A stretch of 64,000 bases of DNA from JAGVGT01 sp963807225 (GCA_963807225.1 CAWEAD010000007.1:372001-436000), one strand, 5' to 3'. Shown: positions 51,945 through 62,059, numbered from the stretch's first letter. The notes: generated by a model from the letters alone, not told the origin. Made by a program: numbers and translations.

Positions 51945-53483
51945 TCAGATCGATACCCAGACCAACTCGTATTTCTCGATATGCAGTTCCTTGTCGGGCA
52001 CCACGGTGATCCTTTTGCCGGTCTGTTCCTCGATATCATGGACCGTGGCCGATTCTTCCCGCGACATCAGGGCCGCCACCTGGGGATTGACTCGGACCGT
52101 GACGTTTTTGCCTTCCATCTTGCCGGCGTTGACCAGGATTCGCCTTAGGATCTCATAGCAGATTGTGCCTCGGGATTTAAGTATCCCGTCGCCATGACAA
52201 TAGAAGCAGGGTTCGCAAAGGGCGTTGAACAACGAATCAGAACTTCGCTTCCTGGTCATCTGCACCAGTCCGAACTCGGATACCTTGAGGATGTTGACCC
52301 GGCTCTTGTCCTTCTTGACCGCTTCCTTGAGGGATCGGACCAGCTCGTCCCGGTGGCTTTCCTCCTCCATGTCGATGAAATCGACGATGATGATGCCGCC
52401 GATATTGCGGAGCCGCAACTGGTAAGCGATCTCCTTGACCGCCTCCATATTGGTCTTGAAGATAGTCTCTTCCAGGTCGTTCTTGCCCACGTAACGCCCG
52501 GTGTTGACATCGACCACGGTCAGGGCCTCGGTAGATTCAATAATAATGTACCCACCGCAACGCAACCAGATCTTCTTCTCAAGCGCCCGGTTGATTTCTA
52601 CTTCAAGTCCGTATACATCGAAGATCGGCGTCTTTTCCCGGTAGAGATCCACCCGGTCCCGTAGATGAGGCGCGAAGGTCTCGACGAACTTGAGAATCCG
52701 TTCATAGACCAGGCGGTCATCGACGATCAACCGATCCACCTCGGGAGAGAAGATGTCGCGCACGGTGCGCAAGGTGAGATCGAGATCCTCGTAAACCAGA
52801 CTGGGAGCCGACAGTCGGGAAGCGGAATCGCGAATCTCGTCCCAGAGGTGGAGGAGAAATTCCATGTCCGCCTCCAAGTCGCTATGGGAAGCGTTTTCCC
52901 CAACGGTGCGGACGATGAAGCCGGTGCCGGCAGGCCGGAGATCATCGATCAACTCCTTGAGCAACTGGCGGGTCTCCTCGTCCTCGATCTTGCGGGAGAT
53001 CCCGATATGGTCGGTCATCGGCATGAAGACTACGTTGCGACAGGGCAAAGTGATGTTGCAGGTCAAGCGGGCTCCCTTGGTGCCGATGGGATCCTTGCAG
53101 ATCTGCACCATGATTTCCTGGCCTTCAGTAAGCAGTTCCTCGATGTGCAGACCGTGGTTGCGAACCGGTGGATTCTCCAACTCCACCCCGCCGCAACAAC
53201 TCCGGTCCTCATCGTCATGATCGCAGGGCGGTGCCTCCCGTCCCTCGCCGTTGCGATGCACGGTTACATCATCGACGTAGAGAAACCCGGTCCGTTCCAG
53301 GCCTATTTCGACGAAGGCCGCCTGCATACCGGGCAACACCCGTTTGACAATGCCCTTGTAAATATTACTGACCAACCCCTTCTCGGCCGGACGTTCCAGA
53401 TAGAACTCAACTAGATTGCCATACTCAACCAAGGCAATTCTGATTTCGAAGGAGGTGGCGTTAACGATCAGATCGGTGGCCAT
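51945..53483 (-). CDS. rng: Ribonuclease G/E family endoribonuclease
   Basis: 512 aa. S1 domain with a metal-site-interrupting insert (residues 35-130 hold HDDEDRSCCGGVE), RNase H-like fold and the DNase I-like catalytic core with acidic residues in LTVVDVNTGRYVG and IIIVDFIDMEEESH. The Zn-link is CEPCFYCHGDGIL (CPxC-type, dimerising). Length fits RNase G rather than the longer RNase E, so no degradosome scaffold. Directly precedes rplU, the common order. Confidence 0.93.
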   Translation of the reverse strand: MATDLIVNATSFEIRIALVEYGNLVEFYLERPAEKGLVSNIYKGIVKRVLPGMQAAFVEIGLERTGFLYVDDVTVHRNGEGREAPPCDHDDEDRSCCGGVELENPPVRNHGLHIEELLTEGQEIMVQICKDPIGTKGARLTCNITLPCRNVVFMPMTDHIGISRKIEDEETRQLLKELIDDLRPAGTGFIVRTVGENASHSDLEADMEFLLHLWDEIRDSASRLSAPSLVYEDLDLTLRTVRDIFSPEVDRLIVDDRLVYERILKFVETFAPHLRDRVDLYREKTPIFDVYGLEVEINRALEKKIWLRCGGYIIIESTEALTVVDVNTGRYVGKNDLEETIFKTNMEAVKEIAYQLRLRNIGGIIIVDFIDMEEESHRDELVRSLKEAVKKDKSRVNILKVSEFGLVQMTRKRSSDSLFNALCEPCFYCHGDGILKSRGTICYEILRRILVNAGKMEGKNVTVRVNPQVAALMSREESATVHDIEEQTGKRITVVPDKELHIEKYELVWVSI

Positions 53484-53549
53484 GTTTATTTCTCAACTTT
53501 TGAATATTTTTGCTTAATCTTTTGAAACTAAATAATCGAAATCCAGGAG

Positions 53550-56132
53550 TCAATTATCTGGATCCGGTTCGACTGGTTTAAATTTTTCTCCCGGATCCAG
53601 ATGCGAGGCTTCCGGCTCCCGGCTTTCTGTTTCCGGCTCCTCGCGGCACCACATCTTGACGATCCGCAAGGCTATGGTTTGTTCGGAGTCAAGGCCCAGG
53701 AGTTCCCGAACCAGTTCGGCCGGTTTCAAACCCGGTTGGCTGACGGTGGCAAGCAGCTGAAGTTCCAGCTGTCCTCCGGCAATCAATGCCAGGTTACGGA
53801 CCAGCGATCTGGCCTCGACCGATCTTTTCTTGCCCTTGCGGGTAACCGCGATTTCGTAACGATCAACCGCCATAAAAGCGGCCAGCCGTTCCCAGTCGAC
53901 CGGTAGACCGGTATCGATATGATAACAAGTCAGCACACTTAGCTCAACCCGGCCGGAATCGAGTTGAATTCGATTGACCTTGAAGCCGGCCGGCAGATAA
54001 CGGTTAAATGCGTCACGGATCACTTCCGTGGCTCCCAGAGGCTCGGCCAGGTCGATAATCAGATATTCGGCCAAGCTTTCGGTACCCAAGGGCAGGGCCG
54101 GACTGAAGGTAACCCGGGGAGTGGGATTGAACCCCTGGGAATAGTTGACCGGCAGGCCAGTGCGCCGCAAAGCCCGGTAAAAAAGCTGGATCACTTCCAG
54201 ATGGCCTAGCAGGCGGGTATTGCCGGTCCGGCTGTATTCGAGCCGATAGCAAAACCGGCCTTCCCCGCTCCGTTCAATCTCCGGAGTCGCCGAGGCGACA
54301 ACCGGGAACTTTCCCGCTCGGCCGACCCGGGGGTAAATCTCCCGGAAGTCGCAGAGTCCGCATTTCTGGCAGCCGTGATAGCGACAATCAGGAGTATACT
54401 CTTCGGTCAGGGCCCGTTCGGCCTCCAACTCCATAAATTCCGGCGCCACCCCGCAGTCAAGATGTTCCCAGGGTAAAGGTTCGTCAACTTCTCTTTGCCT
54501 CAGGTAGTCGTCCAGTTCAACCCCAACCGCCGCGGCCGCCTCTCGCCAGGTTTCCAGGCGAAAATGCTCGTTCCAGGCGTCCAACCTCGCTCCGCGCCGC
54601 CAAGCTTCGACGATGACCGGGGCCAGACGCCGATCACCCCGGGAAAACACCCCTTCCAGAAAACTCATGCGCGGATCGTGCCATTTGAGCTGAAAATGCC
54701 GGCCCCGCAGAGACTGCTTGAGGAAATCGATTCGTGACCAGCCCTCATCGATTCCCAGCTGCCGGACCCGCTGGAAAGGGGTATGAGGCTTGGGCACGAA
54801 GGTGGCGACGCTGACGTTAATTTTCCGTCCCCCACCGCCGCCGCCGGTGGCCAGGGCCCGACCCACCAGATTAGGAATGGCGGCCAGATCCTCCTCAGTC
54901 TCGGTAGGCAGGCCGAACATGAAATAGAATTTCAAGAGTTTCCAACCCAAATCGAATGCGGCCCGGCTGGTCTCCAGCAAATCGGTCTCGGTAATTCCCT
55001 TGTTGATCACCCGACGCAGCCGGTCGGTGCCGGCCTCGGGCGCCAGGGTGAAGCCGGTCTTGCGCACCCTTTTAATCTGGGTCATGATCTCCGGAGTCAG
55101 GGTCCCGACCCGCATGGAAGGCATGGAGACCGAGACCCGCTCACCGGCGAAGCGGTTCATCAGGGAAACCAGGAGATCGGAGAGACAGGAATAGTCGCCG
55201 GTACTCAAAGAGAGCAAGGCCATTTCGTCGAAACCGCTGTCGCTGATACCCTTCTCGGCCAACTCCATGATCCGGGCCGGCGTCCGTTCCCGCACCGGTC
55301 GGTAGATCATCCCGGCCTGGCAGAAACGGCAACCCCGGGTACAGCCGCGGGCAATCTCGAGGCCTAGCCGGTCATGGACGATCTTGGTCACCGGCACCAG
55401 TGGCGCGTGGTAGGCGGTCGTCTCCAGATCGGCCAGAACCCGCCGCCGCACCGGTCGCACCTGCCCGCCGTCAAGCCCGGTCATACTGATAAAGCGGCCG
55501 TGGTTATCATAGCCCGGGACAAAGAGAGCCGGCACATAGACCCCCTCGATCCCGGCCAACCGCTGCAAGACCTCGGAACGTCCGACCCGGTTCTGCTTCA
55601 ATTCCGCCAGGATTTCGGCAATTTCCAGAATCGCCTCTTCACCGTCGCCCAGCAGAATGGCGTCAAAGAAATCGGCCAGCGGTTCGGGATGGAAACCGCA
55701 AGGCCCGCCGCCGAGCACCAGGGGATGACGCTCGTCGCGTTCGGCCGCCAACAGCGGCAGGCCGGCCAGATCGAGGATGGTCAATATATTGGTGTAGCAG
55801 AGTTCATAAGGCAGAGTTATCCCGAGCACATCGAATTCGCTCAGAGGACGACGCGATTCAAGGGAAAACAGCTGCTGCCCCCGAGCCCGCAACAAAGACT
55901 CGAGATCGGAAGCCGGGGCGTAGGCCCGTTCGGCCAGAAACTCAGGTCGGGAATTAACCAGATGGTAGAGAATCTGCAAGCCCTGATGCGACATGCCGAT
56001 CTCGTACAAGTCCGGGAAAATCAGGGCCAGTCTTAACGATACCGACTGCCAATCCTTCCTGGTCACGTTGAATTCATTGCCGCAGTATCGGCCGGGTCGG
56101 GCCACCTGCGGCAGTAAGTTATCTAGTATCAC
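53550..56132 (-). CDS. B12-binding-like radical SAM protein fused to a DUF2344 domain (TIGR03960/TIGR03936 type)
   Basis: 860 aa. N-terminal cobalamin-binding-like Rossmann fold (LPYELCYTNILTILDLAGLP, HPLVLGGGPCGFHPEPLADF), then the radical SAM core with the cluster motif ARGCTRGCRFCQAGMIYRPV (about residue 265) and EAGTDRLRRVINKG. A Cys-rich YHGCQKCGLCDF near residue 595 precedes the C-terminal DUF2344 domain (residues 640-850, RLEYSRTGNTRLLGHLEVIQ, YSQGFNPTPRVTFSPALPLG). Fused forms are regular in this phylum and sit next to rng. Reaction not established. Overlaps the downstream end of the lipoprotein gene by four bases. Confidence 0.9.
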   Translation of the reverse strand: MILDNLLPQVARPGRYCGNEFNVTRKDWQSVSLRLALIFPDLYEIGMSHQGLQILYHLVNSRPEFLAERAYAPASDLESLLRARGQQLFSLESRRPLSEFDVLGITLPYELCYTNILTILDLAGLPLLAAERDERHPLVLGGGPCGFHPEPLADFFDAILLGDGEEAILEIAEILAELKQNRVGRSEVLQRLAGIEGVYVPALFVPGYDNHGRFISMTGLDGGQVRPVRRRVLADLETTAYHAPLVPVTKIVHDRLGLEIARGCTRGCRFCQAGMIYRPVRERTPARIMELAEKGISDSGFDEMALLSLSTGDYSCLSDLLVSLMNRFAGERVSVSMPSMRVGTLTPEIMTQIKRVRKTGFTLAPEAGTDRLRRVINKGITETDLLETSRAAFDLGWKLLKFYFMFGLPTETEEDLAAIPNLVGRALATGGGGGGRKINVSVATFVPKPHTPFQRVRQLGIDEGWSRIDFLKQSLRGRHFQLKWHDPRMSFLEGVFSRGDRRLAPVIVEAWRRGARLDAWNEHFRLETWREAAAAVGVELDDYLRQREVDEPLPWEHLDCGVAPEFMELEAERALTEEYTPDCRYHGCQKCGLCDFREIYPRVGRAGKFPVVASATPEIERSGEGRFCYRLEYSRTGNTRLLGHLEVIQLFYRALRRTGLPVNYSQGFNPTPRVTFSPALPLGTESLAEYLIIDLAEPLGATEVIRDAFNRYLPAGFKVNRIQLDSGRVELSVLTCYHIDTGLPVDWERLAAFMAVDRYEIAVTRKGKKRSVEARSLVRNLALIAGGQLELQLLATVSQPGLKPAELVRELLGLDSEQTIALRIVKMWCREEPETESREPEASHLDPGEKFKPVEPDPDN

Positions 56133-56929
56133 TGAATCTTGATCCTGTTAAAACCCGGCGGGATATCTACGGCAAAATCTTGCGGCGCCAGCGGTTCGGT
56201 GGTCCGCCAGTCGCGCAGGCGTAGCGCCAGTGTACCTTTATTGCGGCTGCCTCGGATAGTGACCAGCCCCGGCAAACCGCAAGGTGGCGCGGTATAATCG
56301 TCATAACTGACCTCCAGGGCCACCTGGCCCCGTTGATCGAGCAGTTGATGGCTCCTGATCGTCAATCGTTCCGGGTCGAAGTGCACCAGCTCCCGCTCCG
56401 CTCCGGCGCCATAAGATAGTTTCACCCAGAAGTCTGAACCTTCATCGTCCCCGGTCACTTCCAACACCTTGACTTCTCCCGGCTGCAACCGCCCGATCAG
56501 CCAGTAATAGCTGGCTTCCGGCACCGGACCTGCCGGAAGATAACGCTGAAACGCCCGGGACGCCACCGGTCCCTCATAGGCCCGCATTTCGGTCGGCAGG
56601 ATTGAACTGAAGTTTTGTCCGTCGGTGGTGAAAATCAACAGCGGCTGGCCCAAGGGATTGAGCCCGACAAACCTGACAAAGCCCGGGGCCAACAATTGCA
56701 GATAGCCGGACAGGGAGCCCGACTGCCAGAGCGAATCCAAGGTCAGGATGGCCTCGGCATCGGCCCCGCGCCCGCAAACTTTCTGCTTGGCGGCCAGCTG
56801 CCGGAAAGCGCCACGAGCCCGGCCTTCTTCAGCCGGCAGCAGTGGGCGTTGCGTCGGCAGGGAAGCACAGCCGGCCACCACCGACAGCAACAGACCAAGC
56901 CCGACTACTAACGGAAACAGCTTCATCAC
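56129..56929 (-). CDS. Outer-membrane lipoprotein, LolB/DUF4292-like
   Basis: 266 aa. Signal MMKLFPLVVGLGLLLSVVAG with lipobox VVAGC, so the Cys (about residue 21) is acylated. The mature part (AILTLDSLWQSGSLSGYLQL, FVGLNPLGQPLLIFTTDGQN, SYYWLIGRLQPGEVKVLEVT) follows the LolB/LolA-like curved sheet. Overlaps both neighbours by four bases, so it forms one translational unit with the TPR protein and the radical SAM protein. Confidence 0.75.
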   Translation of the reverse strand: MMKLFPLVVGLGLLLSVVAGCASLPTQRPLLPAEEGRARGAFRQLAAKQKVCGRGADAEAILTLDSLWQSGSLSGYLQLLAPGFVRFVGLNPLGQPLLIFTTDGQNFSSILPTEMRAYEGPVASRAFQRYLPAGPVPEASYYWLIGRLQPGEVKVLEVTGDDEGSDFWVKLSYGAGAERELVHFDPERLTIRSHQLLDQRGQVALEVSYDDYTAPPCGLPGLVTIRGSRNKGTLALRLRDWRTTEPLAPQDFAVDIPPGFNRIKIQ

Positions 56930-58641
56930 TGTTCTGTCGTCTTGAGTTTGAATCGGATTCGCTTCTTCTTCTCCTCGTCCTGATAGTGGACCAAGGCCTT
57001 GCCCCAGGCCTCCAAAGCCTGCCGACGCTTGCCGAGCTGCTGATAAACATCGCCAAGATGTTCGTTGATGGTCGGATCTTCCGGTTCCAGGGCCAAGGCT
57101 TTCTGCAATTCCTTTTCGGCCTCTTCAGTCCGGCCCAGTCGGAAGAGCACCCAGCCCAGGCTGTCACGGATATAACCGTCCTCAGGTTTCTGGGCCAAGG
57201 CTCTCTTGATATAATCCAGGGCCTGTTCCATTTTTTCACCCCTCTCGGCCCAGATGTAACCTATAAAGTTCAAGGCCAGGGGATCATTCGGTTTGAGTGC
57301 CAGCAGTTTCTGCATGGCGGCCAGCGCTTTGTCGGTACCGCCCCGGCCATCCTCAAAGATCGAATATTCGAGATAAATTTCCGAATTCTCAGGATAGAGG
57401 CTTAGCGCCTCTTGGTAAATCTTTTCGGCTTCGTCCTCCTGGTGCAGCTCGATCTCTACCGCGGCCAAGGCGGAATAAAAGGCTGGCCGCCGAGTTTTGT
57501 CGTCGGCGATCCGCTTCCGCAACAGAGCCACCACGGCCGTAAAATTCTTGCCCTGGCCGAGCAGCTGAGCCGAAAGCAGAGTTGCGTCTTCATACTGTTC
57601 CGAGTCGGGACCAATCTCCTCCAGAGTCTCGAGCGCTTTTTTATCGGCGTCCTGCTCATGATAGACCAGTGCCAACAGGATTCGAGCGTCGTCGAATTTC
57701 GGATCGATGGCCAAAGCCTCGTGCAGATGCTCGATGGCTTCGTCATAGCGCTTCTGGTCGACCAAGAGGCGACTTAGGTTCAATTCCACCCTGGGCACGT
57801 CACTAGCGTAAAGGCGCAACTCTTCCATCTCGGTTATGGCTTCGGGGATGCGATTCTCCTTGAGCAGCAAGGTAATGATCTTGGTCCGGATCACCTCGCT
57901 GGTCTCGTCTTCCTCCAGGATCCGGCGATAAAGCTTGAGCGCCTCATCCAACTGGTGCTGTCGCTCCATGAAGTTGGCGACTTCAAAGGCCAGCAAGGTC
58001 GACCAGTTCAGCTCCAGGGCTTTTTCATATGCGGCTCTTGCTTTACCGATCTCCCCCAGTTCCACGTAGACCCGGGCCAGGTAGTTGTAACCGTCCCCGT
58101 AATCCGGGTTGATTTCCACCAGTTTTTCCAAGGTTTCCCGGGCCTGATCGAATTTCTTCTGCCTGGCATAAAGCAACCCGAGATAGAGACGGTTTTCCTT
58201 ATCCTTTGGATTCTTGGCCAGGATATCTCGGAAAATCTCCTCCGCCTTGTCCGGCTGGTCCATGCTCAGATAGAGGTTGGCCAGGAAGGAACGGGACGCT
58301 TTATCCCCGGGATTTTCGTTGACAATTCGCTGCATCCAGGTGGCGGCTTCCCGTTTCTTGTCCATGTTGACCAGCAGGACCGCCAGGCGACGCATGATGT
58401 CGATGGAATGAGGATCGCAGACCAAGGCCTTTTCATACGCTTCCCTGGCCTCTTCCAATTTACCGTTAAGCTCGGAGTTGCGCCCCCAGATGAAATAAAA
58501 GTACGAACATTCATGGTCCCCTGTTTCCACCGAGGCATCATGATCTTCGGCCAGATTGGCCATCAGGATCCGATCGCCGCCGGTAGCGCAGGCCCCACAA
58601 CCCAGGGCCAGCAAGACAATGATCATTATGGTTCGCTTCAT
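56926..58641 (-). CDS. TPR lipoprotein
   Basis: 571 aa. Signal MKRTIMIIVLLALGCGACAT with a plausible lipobox (ALGC). About thirteen tetratricopeptide repeats fill the rest (GKLEEAREAYEKALVCDPHS, DQPDKAEEIFRDILAKNPKD, KFDQARETLEKLVEINPDYG, RYDEAIEHLHEALAIDPKFD, RTEEAEKELQKALALEPEDP). Probably a periplasmic or outer-membrane assembly scaffold. Stop-start overlaps of four bases with tmk and with the lipoprotein gene show coupling. Confidence 0.88.
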   Translation of the reverse strand: MKRTIMIIVLLALGCGACATGGDRILMANLAEDHDASVETGDHECSYFYFIWGRNSELNGKLEEAREAYEKALVCDPHSIDIMRRLAVLLVNMDKKREAATWMQRIVNENPGDKASRSFLANLYLSMDQPDKAEEIFRDILAKNPKDKENRLYLGLLYARQKKFDQARETLEKLVEINPDYGDGYNYLARVYVELGEIGKARAAYEKALELNWSTLLAFEVANFMERQHQLDEALKLYRRILEEDETSEVIRTKIITLLLKENRIPEAITEMEELRLYASDVPRVELNLSRLLVDQKRYDEAIEHLHEALAIDPKFDDARILLALVYHEQDADKKALETLEEIGPDSEQYEDATLLSAQLLGQGKNFTAVVALLRKRIADDKTRRPAFYSALAAVEIELHQEDEAEKIYQEALSLYPENSEIYLEYSIFEDGRGGTDKALAAMQKLLALKPNDPLALNFIGYIWAERGEKMEQALDYIKRALAQKPEDGYIRDSLGWVLFRLGRTEEAEKELQKALALEPEDPTINEHLGDVYQQLGKRRQALEAWGKALVHYQDEEKKKRIRFKLKTTEQ

Positions 58642-59294
58642 ATCTGGTCCTTATCAGCCTGCTTCGGCCCAGGGGTGACGGGATAGTTCGCTTCGGCCAG
58701 CAACTCCCTGACCCGGGCGCCGATCAGTGCCTGTACTTCAGCCAGGGAACCGGAGGCATCGATTCTAGTTATATAATCGCGCCTTAGGCTGGTGAAGATC
58801 TTCGCCACCTTGCCCAAGGCTTCCTCCTGCTCAAAATCGTTCAGGGCCTCGCCCCGCAGTTCTTTGATCCTGCGGATGCCCAAGGTCGGCGGTAAGGTCA
58901 GCAACAGAACCAGATCCGGTACCGGGGCAAAAGCCTCGTTAGCGGCCATGATCTCCTCCGGATCCCGCCCGGCCGCGCCCTGGTAGGCCGCAGTCGAGAG
59001 ATAGTAGCGATCGGTAAGGACAATCTGACCTGCCGCCAGGGCGGGGGCAATGACCTCACGCACGTGCTGGCGCCGGTCGTTCATGAACAGCTCCAGTTCA
59101 TCAGCCGGCGAAAGTTGTTGCCGCTTGGCGAAAAAGGCCCTGATTCTTCGGCCGTATGGACCGTCGGTGGGCTCTCTGGTAACCACCACCGGGTAGCCTT
59201 CACCACTCAAGGTTTCGGCCAGCAGCCGGACCTGCGACGATTTACCGGTACCATCGATGCCCTCGACGGCGAGCAGTAATCCGCGCCGACTCAA
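58638..59294 (-). CDS. tmk: Thymidylate kinase
   Basis: About 218 aa if TTG 59294 is the start (LSRRGLLLAVEGIDGTGKSS); the frame is open to ATG 59369, but those 25 extra residues are not family-like. P-loop EGIDGTGKSSQ, TREPTDGPYGRRIRAFF, DRR motif DRYYLSTAAYQGAAGRD and the LID region RGEALNDFEQEEAL. Phosphorylates dTMP. Overlaps the TPR gene by four bases. Confidence 0.9.
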   Translation of the reverse strand: MSRRGLLLAVEGIDGTGKSSQVRLLAETLSGEGYPVVVTREPTDGPYGRRIRAFFAKRQQLSPADELELFMNDRRQHVREVIAPALAAGQIVLTDRYYLSTAAYQGAAGRDPEEIMAANEAFAPVPDLVLLLTLPPTLGIRRIKELRGEALNDFEQEEALGKVAKIFTSLRRDYITRIDASGSLAEVQALIGARVRELLAEANYPVTPGPKQADKDQI

Positions 59295-59375
59295 GGTTTG
59301 ATTCCCGTTACCGAAGAAGCCGGCGCAATGCAATTTGTCATGATCTCTACCATGGCTAACAATAAACAATTGATA

Positions 59376-60392
59376 TTAATCCACTTTTCTTCTTTCAGCA
59401 AACCGCAGTCGGTTGGCGGCAATTTTCCCGGCCAGGCATAACGCCGCGGCCAGGCTGGCGGCGCTGGCCAGACCCCGCCCGGCGATATCATAAGCGGTAC
59501 CGTGGTCGACCGAGGTTCTGACAATGGGCAACCCCAGCGTCACATTTACACCATCCTCGAAATGTAGCAATTTGAAAGGAATCAACCCCTGGTCGTGATA
59601 CATGCAGATCACGGCGTCGTAAGCTCCGGCGGCGGCCCGATGGAAGACGGTGTCCGGTGGCAACGGCCCGGTCACCTGCCAGCCTTGTTCCTGCGCCCGG
59701 CGCACGGCCGGTCCAATCAGGCGCCCCTCTTCATCGCCGAACATTCCCTCTTCGCCGGCGTGCGGATTCAAGCCGGCCACCGCCAAACGCGGCTGAACCA
59801 GACCGAAATCCCTTTGCAGAGAGCGCCCGGTCAACTCAATCAGATGGGTAATCTTCTCCGGGGTAAGAAGTTCGATCACCCGCCCCAGGCCGACATGGAT
59901 GGTGACCAGGGTCACCCGCAAACGATGCCCCGCCATCATCATGGCGAACTCATCGGCAGAGGTCAACCGGGCCAGCATCTCGGTATGACCCGGCTCTACT
60001 GAGCCCGCCATTTTCAATGCCACCTTGGCGATGGGGCAAGTCGTCATCCCGGCCAACACCCCGCTACGGCAGAGCCGGACCGCCTCCTCGATATAGGCGA
60101 TCATGGCCCGGCCGGTGACCGCTGTCGGTCGCCCCCAGAGCAGTTCCCGGCCCAGCCTGGTGATCGGCAGAACATTCACCGCTCCGGCCGTAATCTCCTC
60201 TCCCGGCCGCCACTCTACCAGCTCGACCTCGATGCCCAATTCCTGCCGGCAGCGGTCGAGAACTTCGGGATCGCCCAAGACCACCGGGTAATATTCCGAA
60301 TCCTCGGCCAGCTCCCGATGCAGGCGCAGGATGATCTCCGGGCCGATACCTACCGGGCAGCCCATGGTGATGCCGAGCAGTAGTTTCTTCAT
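59376..60392 (-). CDS. pdxA: 4-hydroxythreonine-4-phosphate dehydrogenase
   Basis: 338 aa. Vitamin B6 pathway. ITMGCPVGIGPEIILR, MTTCPIAKVALKMAGSVEPG, HTEMLA (metal His), LNPHAGEEGMFGDEE and MYHDQGLIPFKLLHFEDGVN with the other metal ligands are in order. Overlaps yraN by four bases. Confidence 0.94.
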   Translation of the reverse strand: MKKLLLGITMGCPVGIGPEIILRLHRELAEDSEYYPVVLGDPEVLDRCRQELGIEVELVEWRPGEEITAGAVNVLPITRLGRELLWGRPTAVTGRAMIAYIEEAVRLCRSGVLAGMTTCPIAKVALKMAGSVEPGHTEMLARLTSADEFAMMMAGHRLRVTLVTIHVGLGRVIELLTPEKITHLIELTGRSLQRDFGLVQPRLAVAGLNPHAGEEGMFGDEEGRLIGPAVRRAQEQGWQVTGPLPPDTVFHRAAAGAYDAVICMYHDQGLIPFKLLHFEDGVNVTLGLPIVRTSVDHGTAYDIAGRGLASAASLAAALCLAGKIAANRLRFAERRKVD

Positions 60393-60769
60393 CCCTGCCC
60401 TTCCGTTAAATCGAAGGCGTTTTTGACCAGCTCGATAATCGGGGCACCATCACCGCCAAAGGTCACGGCGACCACGTCAAAGCGACAGAAACGTTCTTCG
60501 GCCGCCTGCTCGCGCAAATAAACATGGGCGGCCCGGATCAACTGGCCCTGTTTGTGCCGGTCCACCGCCTCCAGGGGATGACCGAAGCCGGCCGAACTCC
60601 TGGTCTTGACTTCAACAAAGACCAGATTTCCCCCCTCTTCGGCCACCAGATCGATTTCCCCGTAACGACAACGAAAGTTCCTGGCCAGGAGCCGGTAACC
60701 GGCCCGCCGCAGATATTTGCCGGCCAGGGCTTCCCCCCGTGCGCCCAGATCCAGGTGCTCAGCAGCCAT
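60389..60769 (-). CDS. yraN: UPF0102 (YraN-like) endonuclease-fold protein
   Basis: 126 aa from ATG 60769 (MAAEHLDLGARGEALAGKYL). The fold marks GYRLLARNFRCRYGEIDLVA and FVEVKTRSS are the PD-(D/E)XK core (D...ExK). Function unproven though often linked to recombination. Overlaps rnhB's end by eleven bases. Confidence 0.9.
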   Translation of the reverse strand: MAAEHLDLGARGEALAGKYLRRAGYRLLARNFRCRYGEIDLVAEEGGNLVFVEVKTRSSAGFGHPLEAVDRHKQGQLIRAAHVYLREQAAEERFCRFDVVAVTFGGDGAPIIELVKNAFDLTEGQG

Positions 60770-61427
60770 CGTCAATATCCTGCAGATGTTCCCGAACTCC
60801 CTTGAAAGTCCGGCGATGGATGGGACATGGCCCATGTTCCTTAAGCAGGCGCCGGTGCTCGACCGTGGGATACCCCTTGTGCCGGTCGAAATTATACAGG
60901 GGGTAACTCCGGTGATATTCCACCATCAGGCGATCCCGCGTCTCTTTGGCAACGATGGAGGCAGCGGCGATCGAAGCGCTCCGCCTTTCACCCTTGATCA
61001 GGGTTTGCTGGGGCAACAGAACCGGCACCGGAAATCTGCCGTCGACCAGGACAAAATCGGCTCTCACCGCTAAAGCTTCCAGTCCCTTCTTCATGGCCAG
61101 GAGCGAGGCCCGGAGGATATTCAGCCGGTCGATCTCCTCCGCTTCGCAGATACCCACACCGACCAAGGCCTTGATAGCAAACAATTCCACCAGCAGCTCC
61201 TGGCGGCGCTCGGCGGTAAGCACCTTGGAATCCAGATAAATATGATAATTACACCGGCGGGGTAAAACCACCGCCGCCGCCACTACCGGCCCGGCCAGGG
61301 GTCCCCGTCCGGCCTCGTCTGTACCGGCCACGGCCTTGAAGCCCTGGCGGCACAGGGCTCGTTCGAAGGAAAAGCTGTCTCTCTCGACTAAGCCGGGCAG
61401 TTGATAAAGTGTAGGTTTCTTGATCAT
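60759..61427 (-). CDS. rnhB: Ribonuclease HII
   Basis: 222 aa from ATG 61427 (MIKKPTLYQLPGLVERDSFS); the frame runs back to 61685 through a hairpin and is trimmed. Motif GTDEAGRGPLAGPVVAAAVV holds the DEAGRG catalytic acids, with ADFVLVDGRFPVP, SIAAASIVAKETRD and HKGYPTVEHRRLLKEHGPCP further on. Removes RNA from DNA hybrids. Confidence 0.95.
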   Translation of the reverse strand: MIKKPTLYQLPGLVERDSFSFERALCRQGFKAVAGTDEAGRGPLAGPVVAAAVVLPRRCNYHIYLDSKVLTAERRQELLVELFAIKALVGVGICEAEEIDRLNILRASLLAMKKGLEALAVRADFVLVDGRFPVPVLLPQQTLIKGERRSASIAAASIVAKETRDRLMVEYHRSYPLYNFDRHKGYPTVEHRRLLKEHGPCPIHRRTFKGVREHLQDIDDGC

Positions 61428-61597
61428 ACCCTGAAACCGGAGTGCGAATCGGACTGCGCCGCAGCGATGCAGGATTGGTCCGAAGCTCACAGAGTCCATG
61501 CCAGCCGGGTAGTACGGCCGATCATTTTCACGGGAAAGCTTGGTTTGCAAGACGAAGCCGGGATCAATACCGCAAGTAGCCTGTCCACAACGACAAA

Positions 61598-61632
61598 AGC
61601 CCTGCCGTAACCAAAAAGTTAACAGCAGGGCT
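61598..61632 (-). terminator. Weak terminator or attenuator between rplS and rnhB
   Basis: 8-bp perfect stem AGCCCTGC (61598-61605) / GCAGGGCT (61625-61632) with a 19-base loop, followed on the minus strand by TTTTG. Could end rplS transcripts while letting some read into rnhB. Confidence 0.55.
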
Positions 61633-61708
61633 CCGACAATTTCACTGACCTCGACCCGGCCTGCGACAAAACACCGAGAGATCAAACCGCGGTAGCGGCA
61701 AGATTTTT

Positions 61709-62059
61709 CTAGACGATGCCGAGCTCCTTGATACGAGCCGCCTTACCGCGACGACCGCGCAGGTAGTAAAGTTTGGACCGACGAACCCGACCGCGGCTAT
61801 CGACCTCAATTTTTTCCAGGCGAGGGTTATGGACAGCGAAGGTTTTTTCCACCCCGACCCCGTGGGAAAGCTTCCGGACCGTGAAGCTGGCGCCCATGGT
61901 GCCGCGCTTGCGCGCGATCACTACGCCCTTGAAGATCTGAACCCGTTCCTTGTTGCCTTCAATAATGCGGATATGGACGCTGACAGTGTCGCCAACCCGG
62001 AAATCGGGCACGTCATAACGCATGTTCTCTCTTTCGATCTGGTCAATTATTCCACTCAT
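61709..62059 (-). CDS. rplS: Ribosomal protein L19
   Basis: 116 aa from ATG 62059 (MSGIIDQIERENMRYDVPDF); 14 upstream codons dropped. GDTVSVHIRIIEGNKERVQI, FKGVVIARKRGTMGASFTVR and RLEKIEVDSRGRVRRSKLYY are canonical. Confidence 0.96.
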   Translation of the reverse strand: MSGIIDQIERENMRYDVPDFRVGDTVSVHIRIIEGNKERVQIFKGVVIARKRGTMGASFTVRKLSHGVGVEKTFAVHNPRLEKIEVDSRGRVRRSKLYYLRGRRGKAARIKELGIV